31,911 nt of DNA, from positions 1-31,911 of IMG/VR virus record IMGVR_UViG_3300034167_000504, one strand, 5' to 3'. The notes beneath the pieces are model-generated. The model had not been told where the DNA came from. It ran no database searches and was given only the letters and a program-made list of their open reading frames with translations. How positions within the stretch are numbered: the first letter of the stretch is position 1; each line of letters opens with the position of its first letter. The position numbers were made by a program, and so were the translations under genes. Of the stretch, positions 15,341 to 21,221 are shown in pieces. The DNA comes from a virus.

Positions 15341-15628
15341 TCATCCTAAAAACTTAACAGCATCAAAAAAACCTTGTCGGTAACTATCCTCATCAACTGG
15401 ATACCAACCATTGATAATGGCGTTAGATAGGCAAGTATCAATGGCATCATTACTTAAAAATTCTCTTTTTTGTAAAACATATTCTTGAATAATCAACTCG
15501 GCAAATTTTTCTAAATCAACTTTAGATATATCATAATCTCCATCAATATTCCATACTTCACACTTGTCAGCAAGTTCTGCAATTTTCTCTTTTATTTCCA
15601 AAGTCAATAAATCTAAATTAGACATCAT
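15341..15628 (-). CDS. Hypothetical acidic protein
   Basis: The 95-residue protein has an N-terminal helical part (LDLLTLEIKEKIAELADKCE) and a C-terminal segment INGWYPVDEDSYRQGFFDA. No family is recognised. It overlaps the next gene by one base at the stop/start. Confidence 0.6.
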   Translation of the reverse strand: MMSNLDLLTLEIKEKIAELADKCEVWNIDGDYDISKVDLEKFAELIIQEYVLQKREFLSNDAIDTCLSNAIINGWYPVDEDSYRQGFFDAVKFLG

Positions 15629-15888
15629 TACACGTCCATCCCATGATTAACTATTACAATTAATTGATCTTCAGAATTACCTTTGCGAAACATAGTTACA
15701 GAATTACAAAAGTAAAGACCGTTGTTATAACAATGTTCTTCTTCAAAATACTCTTTGTACTCGGCTAATTCTTCATCAAGAATATTTTCATTTAGGTTTG
15801 TGACAAGAAGCCATTCATAAGTATAAAAATCTTCTTGAACATTACCAATCTTGGTATATTTTAAATCGCTATTTTTCTCAAACATCAT
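15628..15888 (-). CDS. Hypothetical acidic protein
   Basis: No family is recognised. An earlier ATG at 15903 lies inside the upstream gene. The start at 15888 (MMFEKNSDL) is preferred because GAGG lies upstream in the end of that gene. The product of about 86 residues has many Glu, Tyr and Asn residues. Confidence 0.55.
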   Translation of the reverse strand: MMFEKNSDLKYTKIGNVQEDFYTYEWLLVTNLNENILDEELAEYKEYFEEEHCYNNGLYFCNSVTMFRKGNSEDQLIVIVNHGMDV

Positions 15889-16219
15889 CTTCATCCTCAT
15901 CAACAGTATCTAAACCAAAGAATATGTAGCAAGGTTCCCACATATCTACTTCATCTTCAGGGCAAACTTCAATAGAATTATCTAACACAACCGTCATGTC
16001 CTCAACACCCTCAAACAAAACTTCTACAGCCAGTTTATAAGCATCATCATCTAAATCTTCAATATGCTCAGTTGACCAAGACACGTCCAACAGCATGTCT
16101 TTTATGTCTTGATAAGTAGTAGCACCTTCAACAATAACTTGGACTACATCATTGTGGTAGCCACGGAAGTAATCACCTGTGCAGGTATCTAAATGATGCA
16201 GGAAGTATTTCTTTTTCAT
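15878..16219 (-). CDS. Hypothetical strongly acidic protein
   Basis: The 113-residue protein has HHLDTCTGDYFRGYHNDVVQ near the start, then many Asp/Glu residues, ending DTVDEDEDDV. AGGAG precedes the start. The acidity could fit a DNA-mimic or inhibitor role, but that is speculation. Confidence 0.62.
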   Translation of the reverse strand: MKKKYFLHHLDTCTGDYFRGYHNDVVQVIVEGATTYQDIKDMLLDVSWSTEHIEDLDDDAYKLAVEVLFEGVEDMTVVLDNSIEVCPEDEVDMWEPCYIFFGLDTVDEDEDDV

Positions 16220-16258
16220 TTGTAACTCCTATTAATTAATGATAACGAATGTCATCCA

Positions 16259-16284
16259 CATAGGCACTGTTTCCAATGCCTATG
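16259..16284 (-). terminator. 8-base-pair hairpin between small genes
   Basis: CATAGGCA and TGCCTATG form a perfect stem with a 10-base loop, just after the stop at 16289. There is no T tract leftward, so it may be a processing or pausing hairpin rather than a full terminator. Confidence 0.35.
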
Positions 16285-16288
16285 AAGA

Positions 16289-16513
16289 TTAATCAGCGTT
16301 AGGAAAAACTACGAAACTTTTTCTTAATTTAGCATACCGGAATATAATGCCACTAAACTTTGGGCATGGTGATCCCTCGCTAAGGTCACGTTTAGAAACA
16401 TAACAACCCTCAGGAACCAGTCTGAAATCTTTACCATCTTCCCAGTCAGCTAAAACACTAGCTTTAGATTTGTAGTCACGACCATAAGCCGGAATTAAAT
16501 GTAAGTCTCTCAT
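16289..16513 (-). CDS. Small hypothetical phage protein
   Basis: The 74-residue basic/aromatic protein contains LIPAYGRDYKSKASVLADW and FRLVPEGCYVSKRDL, a pattern I have seen in unknown phage proteins. Its ATG overlaps the stop of the upstream gene by 4 bases. Confidence 0.65.
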   Translation of the reverse strand: MRDLHLIPAYGRDYKSKASVLADWEDGKDFRLVPEGCYVSKRDLSEGSPCPKFSGIIFRYAKLRKSFVVFPNAD

Positions 16514-16713
16514 TTTGTTTCCTCAAGTGGTGCTAGAATTATCCAACCTTTGTTCAACAGTTCTGATATAGCCTCATACGCATCCCCATTTTTAATTTTA
16601 GGATTAGCATCAATAATTTCTACTACTTTATTGTGGTTAAACGCTTTTTCCCAAGTATTAAAACGTCTACCGTCCGTACCCTCGTACAATCTTACTTCTT
16701 TTATATCACTCAT
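16510..16713 (-). CDS. Small hypothetical phage protein
   Basis: Start at 16713 (MSDIKEVRLYEG) is chosen because AGGAG lies 9 bases upstream; a longer reading from 16755 would run into the previous gene. The 67-residue product contains DGRRFNTWEKAFNHN, like small phage proteins with a marked element for residue changes in host-like peptides, but no function is known. Confidence 0.65.
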   Translation of the reverse strand: MSDIKEVRLYEGTDGRRFNTWEKAFNHNKVVEIIDANPKIKNGDAYEAISELLNKGWIILAPLEETK

Positions 16714-16715
16714 TT

Positions 16716-17042
16716 TTATTCTCCTAATTTTATAAAAAACCAACGATCTGCACATGAATCAAATTGCTCAGGATTAAAATACATATTTAATTCTGTAGCA
16801 TAGGTAGCCACATTATAAGTAGCTACATAAGTATCTGGACAAACATCAAATAACTCAAGAATAGGATAATCATTTACGTCTAGAAACAACATACCTTTAT
16901 TTACTTCATCATGGACAATACTTCGAACTCGATAGAATTCTTTATCATCATATCTTTCAACATAAAGATTCTTAGGTGTCACTTCATAGACATTCGCTAA
17001 GTGTAAAGCTGGGATCATTTTAATATTTCTAAGATCAATCAT
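16716..17042 (-). CDS. Hypothetical phage protein
   Basis: Start at 17042 (MIDLRNIKMIPA) is preferred: GAGGA lies at good distance and the ATG forms TAATG with the upstream stop. The 108-residue product is rich in aromatic residues and Val/Asp. No family is recognised. Confidence 0.6.
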   Translation of the reverse strand: MIDLRNIKMIPALHLANVYEVTPKNLYVERYDDKEFYRVRSIVHDEVNKGMLFLDVNDYPILELFDVCPDTYVATYNVATYATELNMYFNPEQFDSCADRWFFIKLGE

Positions 17043-17272
17043 TACCATTCCTCATTTAAATTAGTTTCAACAATAAATCCATTTTCAACCAGACCACATT
17101 CACAAACGAACTTAGTCCATTCGCCTGGATTCTTAGGGTCAACCCAATCCGCAGTACACCATTTTTTGTGGCAACCTTGGAACGCATCAGTTTGAGCCTT
17201 TGCTTTTTCCATAGTATCAAAGACACCATGATTACTTTGACCTGTAAAGGACATTGCGATAAACATCTTCAT
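17042..17272 (-). CDS. Small hypothetical protein with conserved cysteines
   Basis: The 76-residue protein contains CHKKWCTADW and FVCECGLVENG: four cysteines that may form a small metal site. The N-terminal part FIAMSFTGQSNHGVFDTM suggests a beta strand and turn. Function is unknown. Confidence 0.6.
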   Translation of the reverse strand: MKMFIAMSFTGQSNHGVFDTMEKAKAQTDAFQGCHKKWCTADWVDPKNPGEWTKFVCECGLVENGFIVETNLNEEW

Positions 17273-17277
17273 TTTTG

Positions 17278-17499
17278 TTACTCCTTATTTATTTTAATTA
17301 ACTCATCTTCCCAATATTCAATATCGTTCATCAATTCTAAGATATATAGTGAAGCATCAATATCAAGAGCAATGGAACGATTATTATTATTTATTATTTC
17401 TTGATATATTTCAGTATCAAGATTAAGTGGAAAAATTTCAGCATCGAGAAGGGTACATAAAGTTACTATTTTAGATTTTACTACGTCAATTCTTTTCAT
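17278..17499 (-). CDS. Small hypothetical helical protein
   Basis: The 73-residue protein has Leu/Ile/Asn/Glu-rich helical character and ends EDELIKINKE. The start has a GGAGT region upstream. No family is recognised. Confidence 0.55.
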   Translation of the reverse strand: MKRIDVVKSKIVTLCTLLDAEIFPLNLDTEIYQEIINNNNRSIALDIDASLYILELMNDIEYWEDELIKINKE

Positions 17500-17541
17500 T
17501 TTATTACTCCAAAAAATTAAGCCGTCCTTGGCGATTAGATA

Positions 17542-17703
17542 TTAACCTACTTTACGAGTTATTTCATCAACCCAGAATTTATTTATTAAAGAGTTGATAG
17601 ATAGATACTCAGCACCATTCACTTTTAAAGTAGACAGATGCTGTGTTAAAGACCTAATGTACTTTGTACGAGCTGGGCTTAGATAATTTTTATTCGCTTT
17701 CAT
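17542..17703 (-). CDS. Small basic hypothetical protein, first gene after P5
   Basis: Start at 17703 (MKANKNYLSPAR) is preferred, since GAGG lies 9 bases upstream; an ATG at 17739 would be almost at the predicted transcript start. The 53-residue product is basic (SPARTKYIRSLTQHL) and could bind nucleic acid. Function is unknown. Confidence 0.55.
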   Translation of the reverse strand: MKANKNYLSPARTKYIRSLTQHLSTLKVNGAEYLSINSLINKFWVDEITRKVG

Positions 17704-17750
17704 ATAGATAAACCTCATATTTGGACACATAAGCAACATTGCTTAGGGTT

Positions 17751-17785
17751 ATATTACACTTGTTATATATACATTACAAGCGTTA
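17751..17785 (-). promoter_or_regulatory. Leftward promoter P5 with TAACGCTTGTAA box
   Basis: Read leftward: TAACGCTTGTAA (17785-17774) with TTGTAA as -35, a 17-base spacer, and TAATAT (17756-17751) as -10. An A/T-rich AGTTAAAA precedes it. An opposing partial box TTACACTTGTTA lies at 17754-17765 across the -10, so a protein binding there could repress. Confidence 0.75.
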
Positions 17786-17832
17786 TTTTAACTTATTTTA
17801 TGCTAGAGGTTGAATAATAATTGGGATAGGCA

Positions 17833-17873
17833 AGCTGGTAGTAGGCTAATGGGATAAAAAGCCTACCACAGCT
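17833..17873 (-). terminator. Long imperfect hairpin after the HTH gene
   Basis: GTAGGCT (17841-17847) pairs with AGCCTAC (17860-17866), and AGCTG (17833-17837) with CAGCT (17869-17873) outside it. It lies 10 bases past the stop of the HTH gene. Leftward there is no good T tract, so termination efficiency is uncertain. Confidence 0.45.
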
Positions 17874-17882
17874 AAAAATGGG

Positions 17883-18164
17883 CTAAGAACGGGCGTGTTT
17901 GCGTAAAGGTTTAGGGACAGGGTTAAACTTACGGGATAACAACAGGACTTCTTGTACTTTATTGAAGTTTATCCCGAACTCGGACTTCAGCCATCCGTCA
18001 ATGTCAGACTTAAGATATGAGATACCTCGTCTACCTGATATTGAAGAAGGGACTTGTGTTGGAGCATCGGGGTTAGACAAGTATTTGCGGACATAGTGTT
18101 CCGACCTACCAATGTAAGTCATTATGTCTACTATGGATAAGTATTCGTCAGATGTCGGTGTCAT
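17883..18164 (-). CDS. HTH DNA-binding protein, excisionase/AlpA-like
   Basis: The product from ATG 18164 (MTPTSDEYLSIVDIM) is 93 residues. YLSIVDIMTYIGRSEHYVRK is a probable helix-turn-helix, followed by ISGRRGISYLKSDIDGWLKS, typical of the wing and C-terminal helix of MerR/AlpA-type small regulators. A TTG at 18176 gives a longer reading but has no better support. It is the last gene of the unit 18644-17883 and may be the regulator that binds the repeated motifs; that link is untested. Confidence 0.7.
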   Translation of the reverse strand: MTPTSDEYLSIVDIMTYIGRSEHYVRKYLSNPDAPTQVPSSISGRRGISYLKSDIDGWLKSEFGINFNKVQEVLLLSRKFNPVPKPLRKHARS

Positions 18165-18279
18165 TGTCGTTTTCAAGATGTGTTGATACTAGGTTGCAGA
18201 ATTGAATGACCACAATTACTGAGAAGATTAGTAGAAGTGTGGGTACAAGGAGCAAGGAATAGATTATTGTACGTATCAT
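18148..18279 (-). CDS. 43-residue single-span membrane protein
   Basis: This short gene starts with an ATGA overlap to the stop of the upstream gene and ends inside the HTH gene. Residues 5-27 are strongly hydrophobic (IIYSLLLVPTLLLIFSVIVV in part), followed by a polar acidic tail HLENDNDTDI. A transmembrane anchor with a short tail is likely. The coupling on both sides supports its being real. Function is unknown. Confidence 0.6.
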   Translation of the reverse strand: MIRTIIYSLLLVPTLLLIFSVIVVIQFCNLVSTHLENDNDTDI

Positions 18280-18644
18280 CGGTAACTATCCATTTCTTTA
18301 CGAGCTTGTAGAACTTCATAATCTAATTCAGCTACTATTTGCTTGCGTCTTGTAGTAGCATCACGCCATTTAGATTTAGCTTGTTCAAAAGGATTTTCAA
18401 CTAATGTATATTTAATTGGATTATTTAAATCAGTTAATTCATATCCTTTAGCTCTCATGTTAGCTCGCCATTCAGCGTGTGGATGATTTGCTTCAAGATC
18501 AGTTTCAGTTTCAGGTTCAGGTTCTATTTCAGGTTCAGATTGAAGTGTGGATGTGTATTCAGGGATAACCACATTATCAGGTAACTCGATTGAATTAAGA
18601 TCGTTTATTGCTCCGGGTGTGAAGTCAAGATTTAAGAGTGCCAT
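18276..18644 (-). CDS. Hypothetical protein with Pro/Glu repeat
   Basis: The 122-residue protein has an N-terminal part with PDNVVIPEY, a repetitive acidic stretch of alternating Glu, Pro and Thr (about 36-51), and a charged helical C-terminus (FEQAKSKWRDATTRRKQIV). The tail may bind nucleic acid. Several imperfect CAGGTT/CAGATT-like repeats encode the acidic run. It is the first gene left of the AT-rich region. Confidence 0.65.
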   Translation of the reverse strand: MALLNLDFTPGAINDLNSIELPDNVVIPEYTSTLQSEPEIEPEPETETDLEANHPHAEWRANMRAKGYELTDLNNPIKYTLVENPFEQAKSKWRDATTRRKQIVAELDYEVLQARKEMDSYR

Positions 18645-19025
18645 TTTGATACCTTATTAGAATTTTAGTGAGTTGATACTATACCATAAAAACATTTTAT
18701 AGTAAAGTATAAAGTATAAAAGAAAACTATTTACTATAAAAGAAAAAGAAAACATAGTTATAGAAAGTATAGCGAATAATATAAATACACAAAATAACTT
18801 TTCTTTTAATGTTTAATGTTTTCTTTTACTATAAAATAAAATACTACTTAGGTATATACTTATGGACCTATCAAATGCTGGGCTCCAAAGCCAAACTTGC
18901 TTACCAGCTACTATAGAAAGTAGCCTGAGTTATAGATCTTCAACACTTTACTATAAACATTTTTCTTTTACTATAAAATGTTTTCTTTTAGTTGCGTTAT
19001 AAAAGTTATAGAGTTATATAATTAC
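18645..19025. repeat. AT-rich non-coding region with repeated TTTACTATAAAA and TTTTCTTTTA units
   Basis: No gene is supported here. The 12-base unit TTTACTATAAAA occurs at 18730-18741, 18825-18836 and 18967-18978, with a one-mismatch copy at 18947-18958, and reversed at 18695-18706. TTTTCTTTTA occurs about six times, on both strands. A GC-richer island at 18862-18930 contains the hairpin GCTACT-ATAGAA-AGTAGC. The region separates leftward operons from a small rightward one. Such AT-rich, iteron-like DNA is typical of an origin or a multi-site operator. Confidence 0.6.
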
Positions 19026-19054
19026 TTGTTTTTATGCTTAACAAGTGTTAAAAT
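19026..19054 (+). promoter_or_regulatory. Rightward promoter P6 with internal TAACACTTGTTA dyad
   Basis: TTGTTT (19026-19031), a 17-base spacer and TAAAAT (19049-19054) fit a sigma-70 promoter. The dyad TAACAAGTGTTA (19039-19050) lies between the boxes and overlaps the -10, so its binder may repress. It drives the 19105-19568 operon. Confidence 0.68.
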
Positions 19055-19104
19055 GGTTTTGAGGGTAAAAACTCAATTCTATAACTTTAATTCTGAGGTG
19101 TAAA

Positions 19105-19440
19105 ATGAAAAAATCTGTATCTAAATATGAATTTATGGGCGATTCTGCATTAACTGACAACTTTTCTTACAATGGTTTAGATGCTTTATTCGAGTGGTTT
19201 GAGGAATATGAAGATAGTTGTGGTGAGCAAATCGAATATGATCCTGTGGCTATACGATTAGATTTCACAGAGTTTGCAAGCATAGAGGAAATATCTAATT
19301 ACTATACTGAGATTCCACTTCCACCAGAAGAACTGGATGAAGACGATGAAACTGATTATGATGAAGAAGCATTAGAATGGCTCCGAGATCGTACTTCGGT
19401 GATAGTGTTCGAGGGTGGAATAATATTGCAGGACTTCTAA
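19105..19440 (+). CDS. Highly acidic conserved phage protein
   Basis: The 111-residue protein is very acidic (for example PPEELDEDDETDYDEEALEW). The first half, KYEFMGDSALTDNFSYNGLDALFEWFEEYE, followed by DPVAIRLDFTEFASIEE, matches a small protein pattern that I recall in phages and plasmids but whose function is not established. Strong negative charge would fit a DNA mimic that blocks a host enzyme, which is speculation. TGAGGTG precedes the ATG. It is transcribed opposite to most neighbours. Confidence 0.72.
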   Translation: MKKSVSKYEFMGDSALTDNFSYNGLDALFEWFEEYEDSCGEQIEYDPVAIRLDFTEFASIEEISNYYTEIPLPPEELDEDDETDYDEEALEWLRDRTSVIVFEGGIILQDF

Positions 19441-19568
19441 TGATTGTATTCTTGACATTGATATTCATTCTTGTGGTTATGTACACATTAAGAATAATGG
19501 TAATGGTGTTCTTCGCAATAGTTTTCCCAGAACAGCAGAAACAAGTAACGCCAAGACGCAGAAGGTAA
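19440..19568 (+). CDS. 42-residue membrane protein with basic tail
   Basis: The ATG overlaps the stop of the acidic gene (TAATG). Residues 1-29 form a long hydrophobic segment (MIVFLTLIFILVVMYTL and beyond) and the tail ends TPRRRR. A membrane-anchored peptide with a cytoplasmic basic tail is likely. It shares the operon and terminator with the acidic gene. Confidence 0.62.
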   Translation: MIVFLTLIFILVVMYTLRIMVMVFFAIVFPEQQKQVTPRRRR

Positions 19569-19578
19569 TAGGCACAAA

Positions 19579-19602
19579 AAAGCCCTCGATTAAGAGGGCT
19601 TT
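19579..19602. terminator. Bidirectional terminator
   Basis: AAAGCCCTC-type stem AAAGCCCTC/GAGGGCTTT with loop GATTAA (stem core 19581-19587 with 19594-19600) is flanked by AAAAAA on one side and TTTATTTTT on the other. It can end both the rightward operon and the convergent leftward genes. Confidence 0.85.
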
Positions 19603-19606
19603 ATTT

Positions 19607-19822
19607 TTAAAGGACGTAGTTCTTTTCCTCAGGTGGTTCTGGTAAATCTTCCCCAAACTCAAGATCAGCGGCAACTCGGATTAGTTCCCGAAGCCTCGTT
19701 TTAATCTTGTACAGTTCAATACAAGACGCAGTATCGCCTTTTGCATCTAAGACTTCATTTACAAGCCAGAACTCATCAATGTGGTTAGTCCAAATTCTAA
19801 TATATTTTTCTTTAGCAGTCAT
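19607..19822 (-). CDS. Small hypothetical protein
   Basis: Start at 19822 (MTAKEKYIRIW) has AAGGAG six bases upstream; a longer TTG reading at 19837 lies in the previous gene. The 71-residue product is helical and acidic at its end (EFGEDLPEPPEEKNYVL). Function is unknown. Confidence 0.65.
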   Translation of the reverse strand: MTAKEKYIRIWTNHIDEFWLVNEVLDAKGDTASCIELYKIKTRLRELIRVAADLEFGEDLPEPPEEKNYVL

Positions 19823-19823
19823 T

Positions 19824-20000
19824 CTATTCTCCTTCAACTAAGACTTGGGTTTCACCAAGCCACTCTTCGGTTATCTGCCATTTGGCAGATTGTTTTTTAG
19901 CAAGAGCAATCAATTCATGCAGATCGCCAATGGCGATGTCGAACCAGTCGCCTTCCATATTAAAGTATTCTTCGTTGATCCAGACCCATAATGTACACAT
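19824..20000 (-). CDS. 58-residue hypothetical protein
   Basis: This gene starts at ATG 20000 after AGGAG and ends with TAG just before the ATG of the next gene, whose ribosome binding site lies within its last codons. The product is Trp- and Glu-rich (MCTLWVWINEEYFN, then EWLGETQVLVEGE). Function is unknown. Confidence 0.68.
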   Translation of the reverse strand: MCTLWVWINEEYFNMEGDWFDIAIGDLHELIALAKKQSAKWQITEEWLGETQVLVEGE

Positions 20001-20050
20001 GTTTTACTCCTAGAAATGGTTAGGTTGGACACAATGCCCAACCAAGCTAT

Positions 20051-20079
20051 ATATTAACACACGTTAATGTTCTTGTCAA
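20051..20079 (-). promoter_or_regulatory. Leftward promoter P7 with TAACACACGTTA in the spacer
   Basis: Read leftward: TTGACA (20079-20074), 17 bases, TAATAT (20056-20051): a near-consensus sigma-70 promoter. The dyad TAACACACGTTA (20055-20066) fills the spacer and touches the -10, which suits repression. It should drive the 20000-19607 genes. Confidence 0.8.
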
Positions 20080-20082
20080 TAT

Positions 20083-20268
20083 TTAAATTATCCGCAACGT
20101 CAAAAGCATCGGATACAGTTTGGTTCCAAGAGCATGGAATTCAAGTTCTGCAAGGTTGTTTTGGTCTAAACATTTAGCACTATCCAAAAGACGTAAGGCT
20201 TGCGCCTCAGTCATCTTGTCTTGGACGAACTCGGCAATCTCAATTAATTGTTCTAAATTGAATTTCAT
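20083..20268 (-). CDS. Small hypothetical helical protein
   Basis: Start at 20268 (MKFNLEQLIEIAEF) has AGGAG upstream; the longer in-frame reading would include the neighbouring membrane gene on another frame. The 61-residue product is Leu/Glu/Ala-rich. Function is unknown. Confidence 0.62.
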   Translation of the reverse strand: MKFNLEQLIEIAEFVQDKMTEAQALRLLDSAKCLDQNNLAELEFHALGTKLYPMLLTLRII

Positions 20269-20278
20269 TCTTATTCTC

Positions 20279-20407
20279 CTAAAATTGATAAAGATAAACA
20301 GCAATGGTAGACAGAAATAGTGCAATAGAAAGAGCAGCCATTCCAACCTCAATAAGATTGAATAACTGTCTTTTTTGTGCAGACGGAAGGTTTTTGTAGT
20401 CTTTCAT
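20279..20407 (-). CDS. 42-residue membrane protein
   Basis: The ATG at 20407 follows GGAGT. Residues 1-17 are polar (MKDYKNLPSAQKRQLF), residues 20-41 form one transmembrane segment (VGMAALSIALFLSTIAVYLY). It ends 11 bases before the ATG of the next gene, with the ribosome binding site in its stop region. Function is unknown. Confidence 0.62.
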   Translation of the reverse strand: MKDYKNLPSAQKRQLFNLIEVGMAALSIALFLSTIAVYLYQF

Positions 20408-20435
20408 TTTGTACTCCGATTAGACATAGCGATAT

Positions 20436-20476
20436 TGCTATTTTATACAGTCTAAAATAAACCGTATAAAATAGCA
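20436..20476 (-). repeat. 13-base-pair inverted repeat overlapping a terminator
   Basis: TGCTATTTTATAC (20436-20448) and GTATAAAATAGCA (20464-20476) are perfect inverted arms with a 15-base loop. The second arm shares ATAGCA with the terminator at 20471-20496, so RNA could form either hairpin but not both at full length. Confidence 0.6.
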
Positions 20477-20496
20477 GGGCAATCAAGCCCTGCTAT
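20471..20496 (-). terminator. Terminator after the 20506-20976 gene
   Basis: ATAGCAGGGC/GCCCTGCTAT forms a 10-base-pair stem with a 6-base loop, followed leftward by TTTTATAC. It lies 9 bases past the stop and is well formed. Confidence 0.75.
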
Positions 20497-20505
20497 TATT
20501 AGCCC

Positions 20506-20976
20506 TTATGCAGTGTGGTTTTTTAACCACTTTTTGTAATTATTGATTTCAATACCAATATTGGCAACATTTACTGGCTTACCATTGGCACAATACAAAC
20601 CCATGCTATCAATAGCACCTATATACAGCTTAGTGACTGAAGTTTGAGTAATACCCAACTCAATGCAAGCTTGCCGAATCATATAACCGCTGGTGCCTGC
20701 TTTTAACTCACTATCGCCATAACCCTTGCTATTGCCAAAAGCATTCAGTTTTGATGCTTTTGGCTTATTAGGCGTTACAGTTGGTTTGATGCCATTCATT
20801 TCATTTTGTGCCGCTTGAATGGCAAGTTCACGGTAGCTTGCCATGTCATTTGCAAGCTTAGTTGCCTTTACTGTATGGGCGTAAACAATAGCCCTTGTTT
20901 TAAGTGTTGGTAACTTGCCATTGATAACCAGTGGCAAGTTTACTGATTGAATTTTTTTAGTTGCTAATTTAGCCAT
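20506..20976 (-). CDS. Hypothetical protein, possible DNA-binding regulator
   Basis: Start at 20976 (MAKLATKKIQSVNLP) is preferred over 20985. The 156-residue product has a basic N-terminus, a middle region KASYRELA-type helix and a C-terminal block SGYMIRQACIELGITQTSVT that could be a helix-turn-helix. It stands alone between a terminator and the repeat region at 21.0-21.4 kb, a typical setting for a regulator binding nearby repeats. No family is recognised. Confidence 0.6.
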   Translation of the reverse strand: MAKLATKKIQSVNLPLVINGKLPTLKTRAIVYAHTVKATKLANDMASYRELAIQAAQNEMNGIKPTVTPNKPKASKLNAFGNSKGYGDSELKAGTSGYMIRQACIELGITQTSVTKLYIGAIDSMGLYCANGKPVNVANIGIEINNYKKWLKNHTA

Positions 20977-21006
20977 GATATACACCTATATATAATTGAT
21001 TGACAC

Positions 21007-21018
21007 TAACACGCGTTA
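21007..21018. promoter_or_regulatory. Operator-like dyad TAACACGCGTTA
   Basis: A TAAC-N4-GTTA dyad (within CTAACACGCGTTAG) lies 31 bases upstream of the start at 20976. Its position would put it at the -35 region of a leftward promoter with -10 TATAGG near 20990. It belongs to the recurring motif family. Confidence 0.5.
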
Positions 21019-21122
21019 GCTACCTTAGGTATAGCAATGACCATGCCAACTATACCAAATATATTAATACCTTATTAATCAATTACTTATAATAACATAC
21101 TATCATACTAGGTTATTAGATT

Positions 21123-21221
21123 GCACCACATTAGTGCATATCACGCACCATAATAGTGCTTGTCACTGTAACATATTGATTTATATACATTAATTAATCA
21201 CCTCGTGCACCAAATCAGTGC
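21123..21221. repeat. Three 15-base GCACC...GTGC dyads
   Basis: GCACCACATTAGTGC, GCACCATAATAGTGC and GCACCAAATCAGTGC have centres 22 and 62 bases apart, near whole helical turns. All share GCACC and AGTGC or CAGTGC ends. They look like binding sites for one dimeric protein, as in operators or origin iterons. Confidence 0.65.

Noticed and set aside
18690-18990. CRISPR array in the AT-rich repeats
   Set aside because: Repeat units are 10-12 bases, irregularly spaced and on both strands, with no spacers and no cas genes.
18862-19002. Rightward 46-codon frame from ATG at 18862
   Set aside because: Its second half is made of the repeated TTTTCTTTTA and TTTACTATAAAA units, and the ribosome binding site is weak. 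It looks like a chance frame in repeats.
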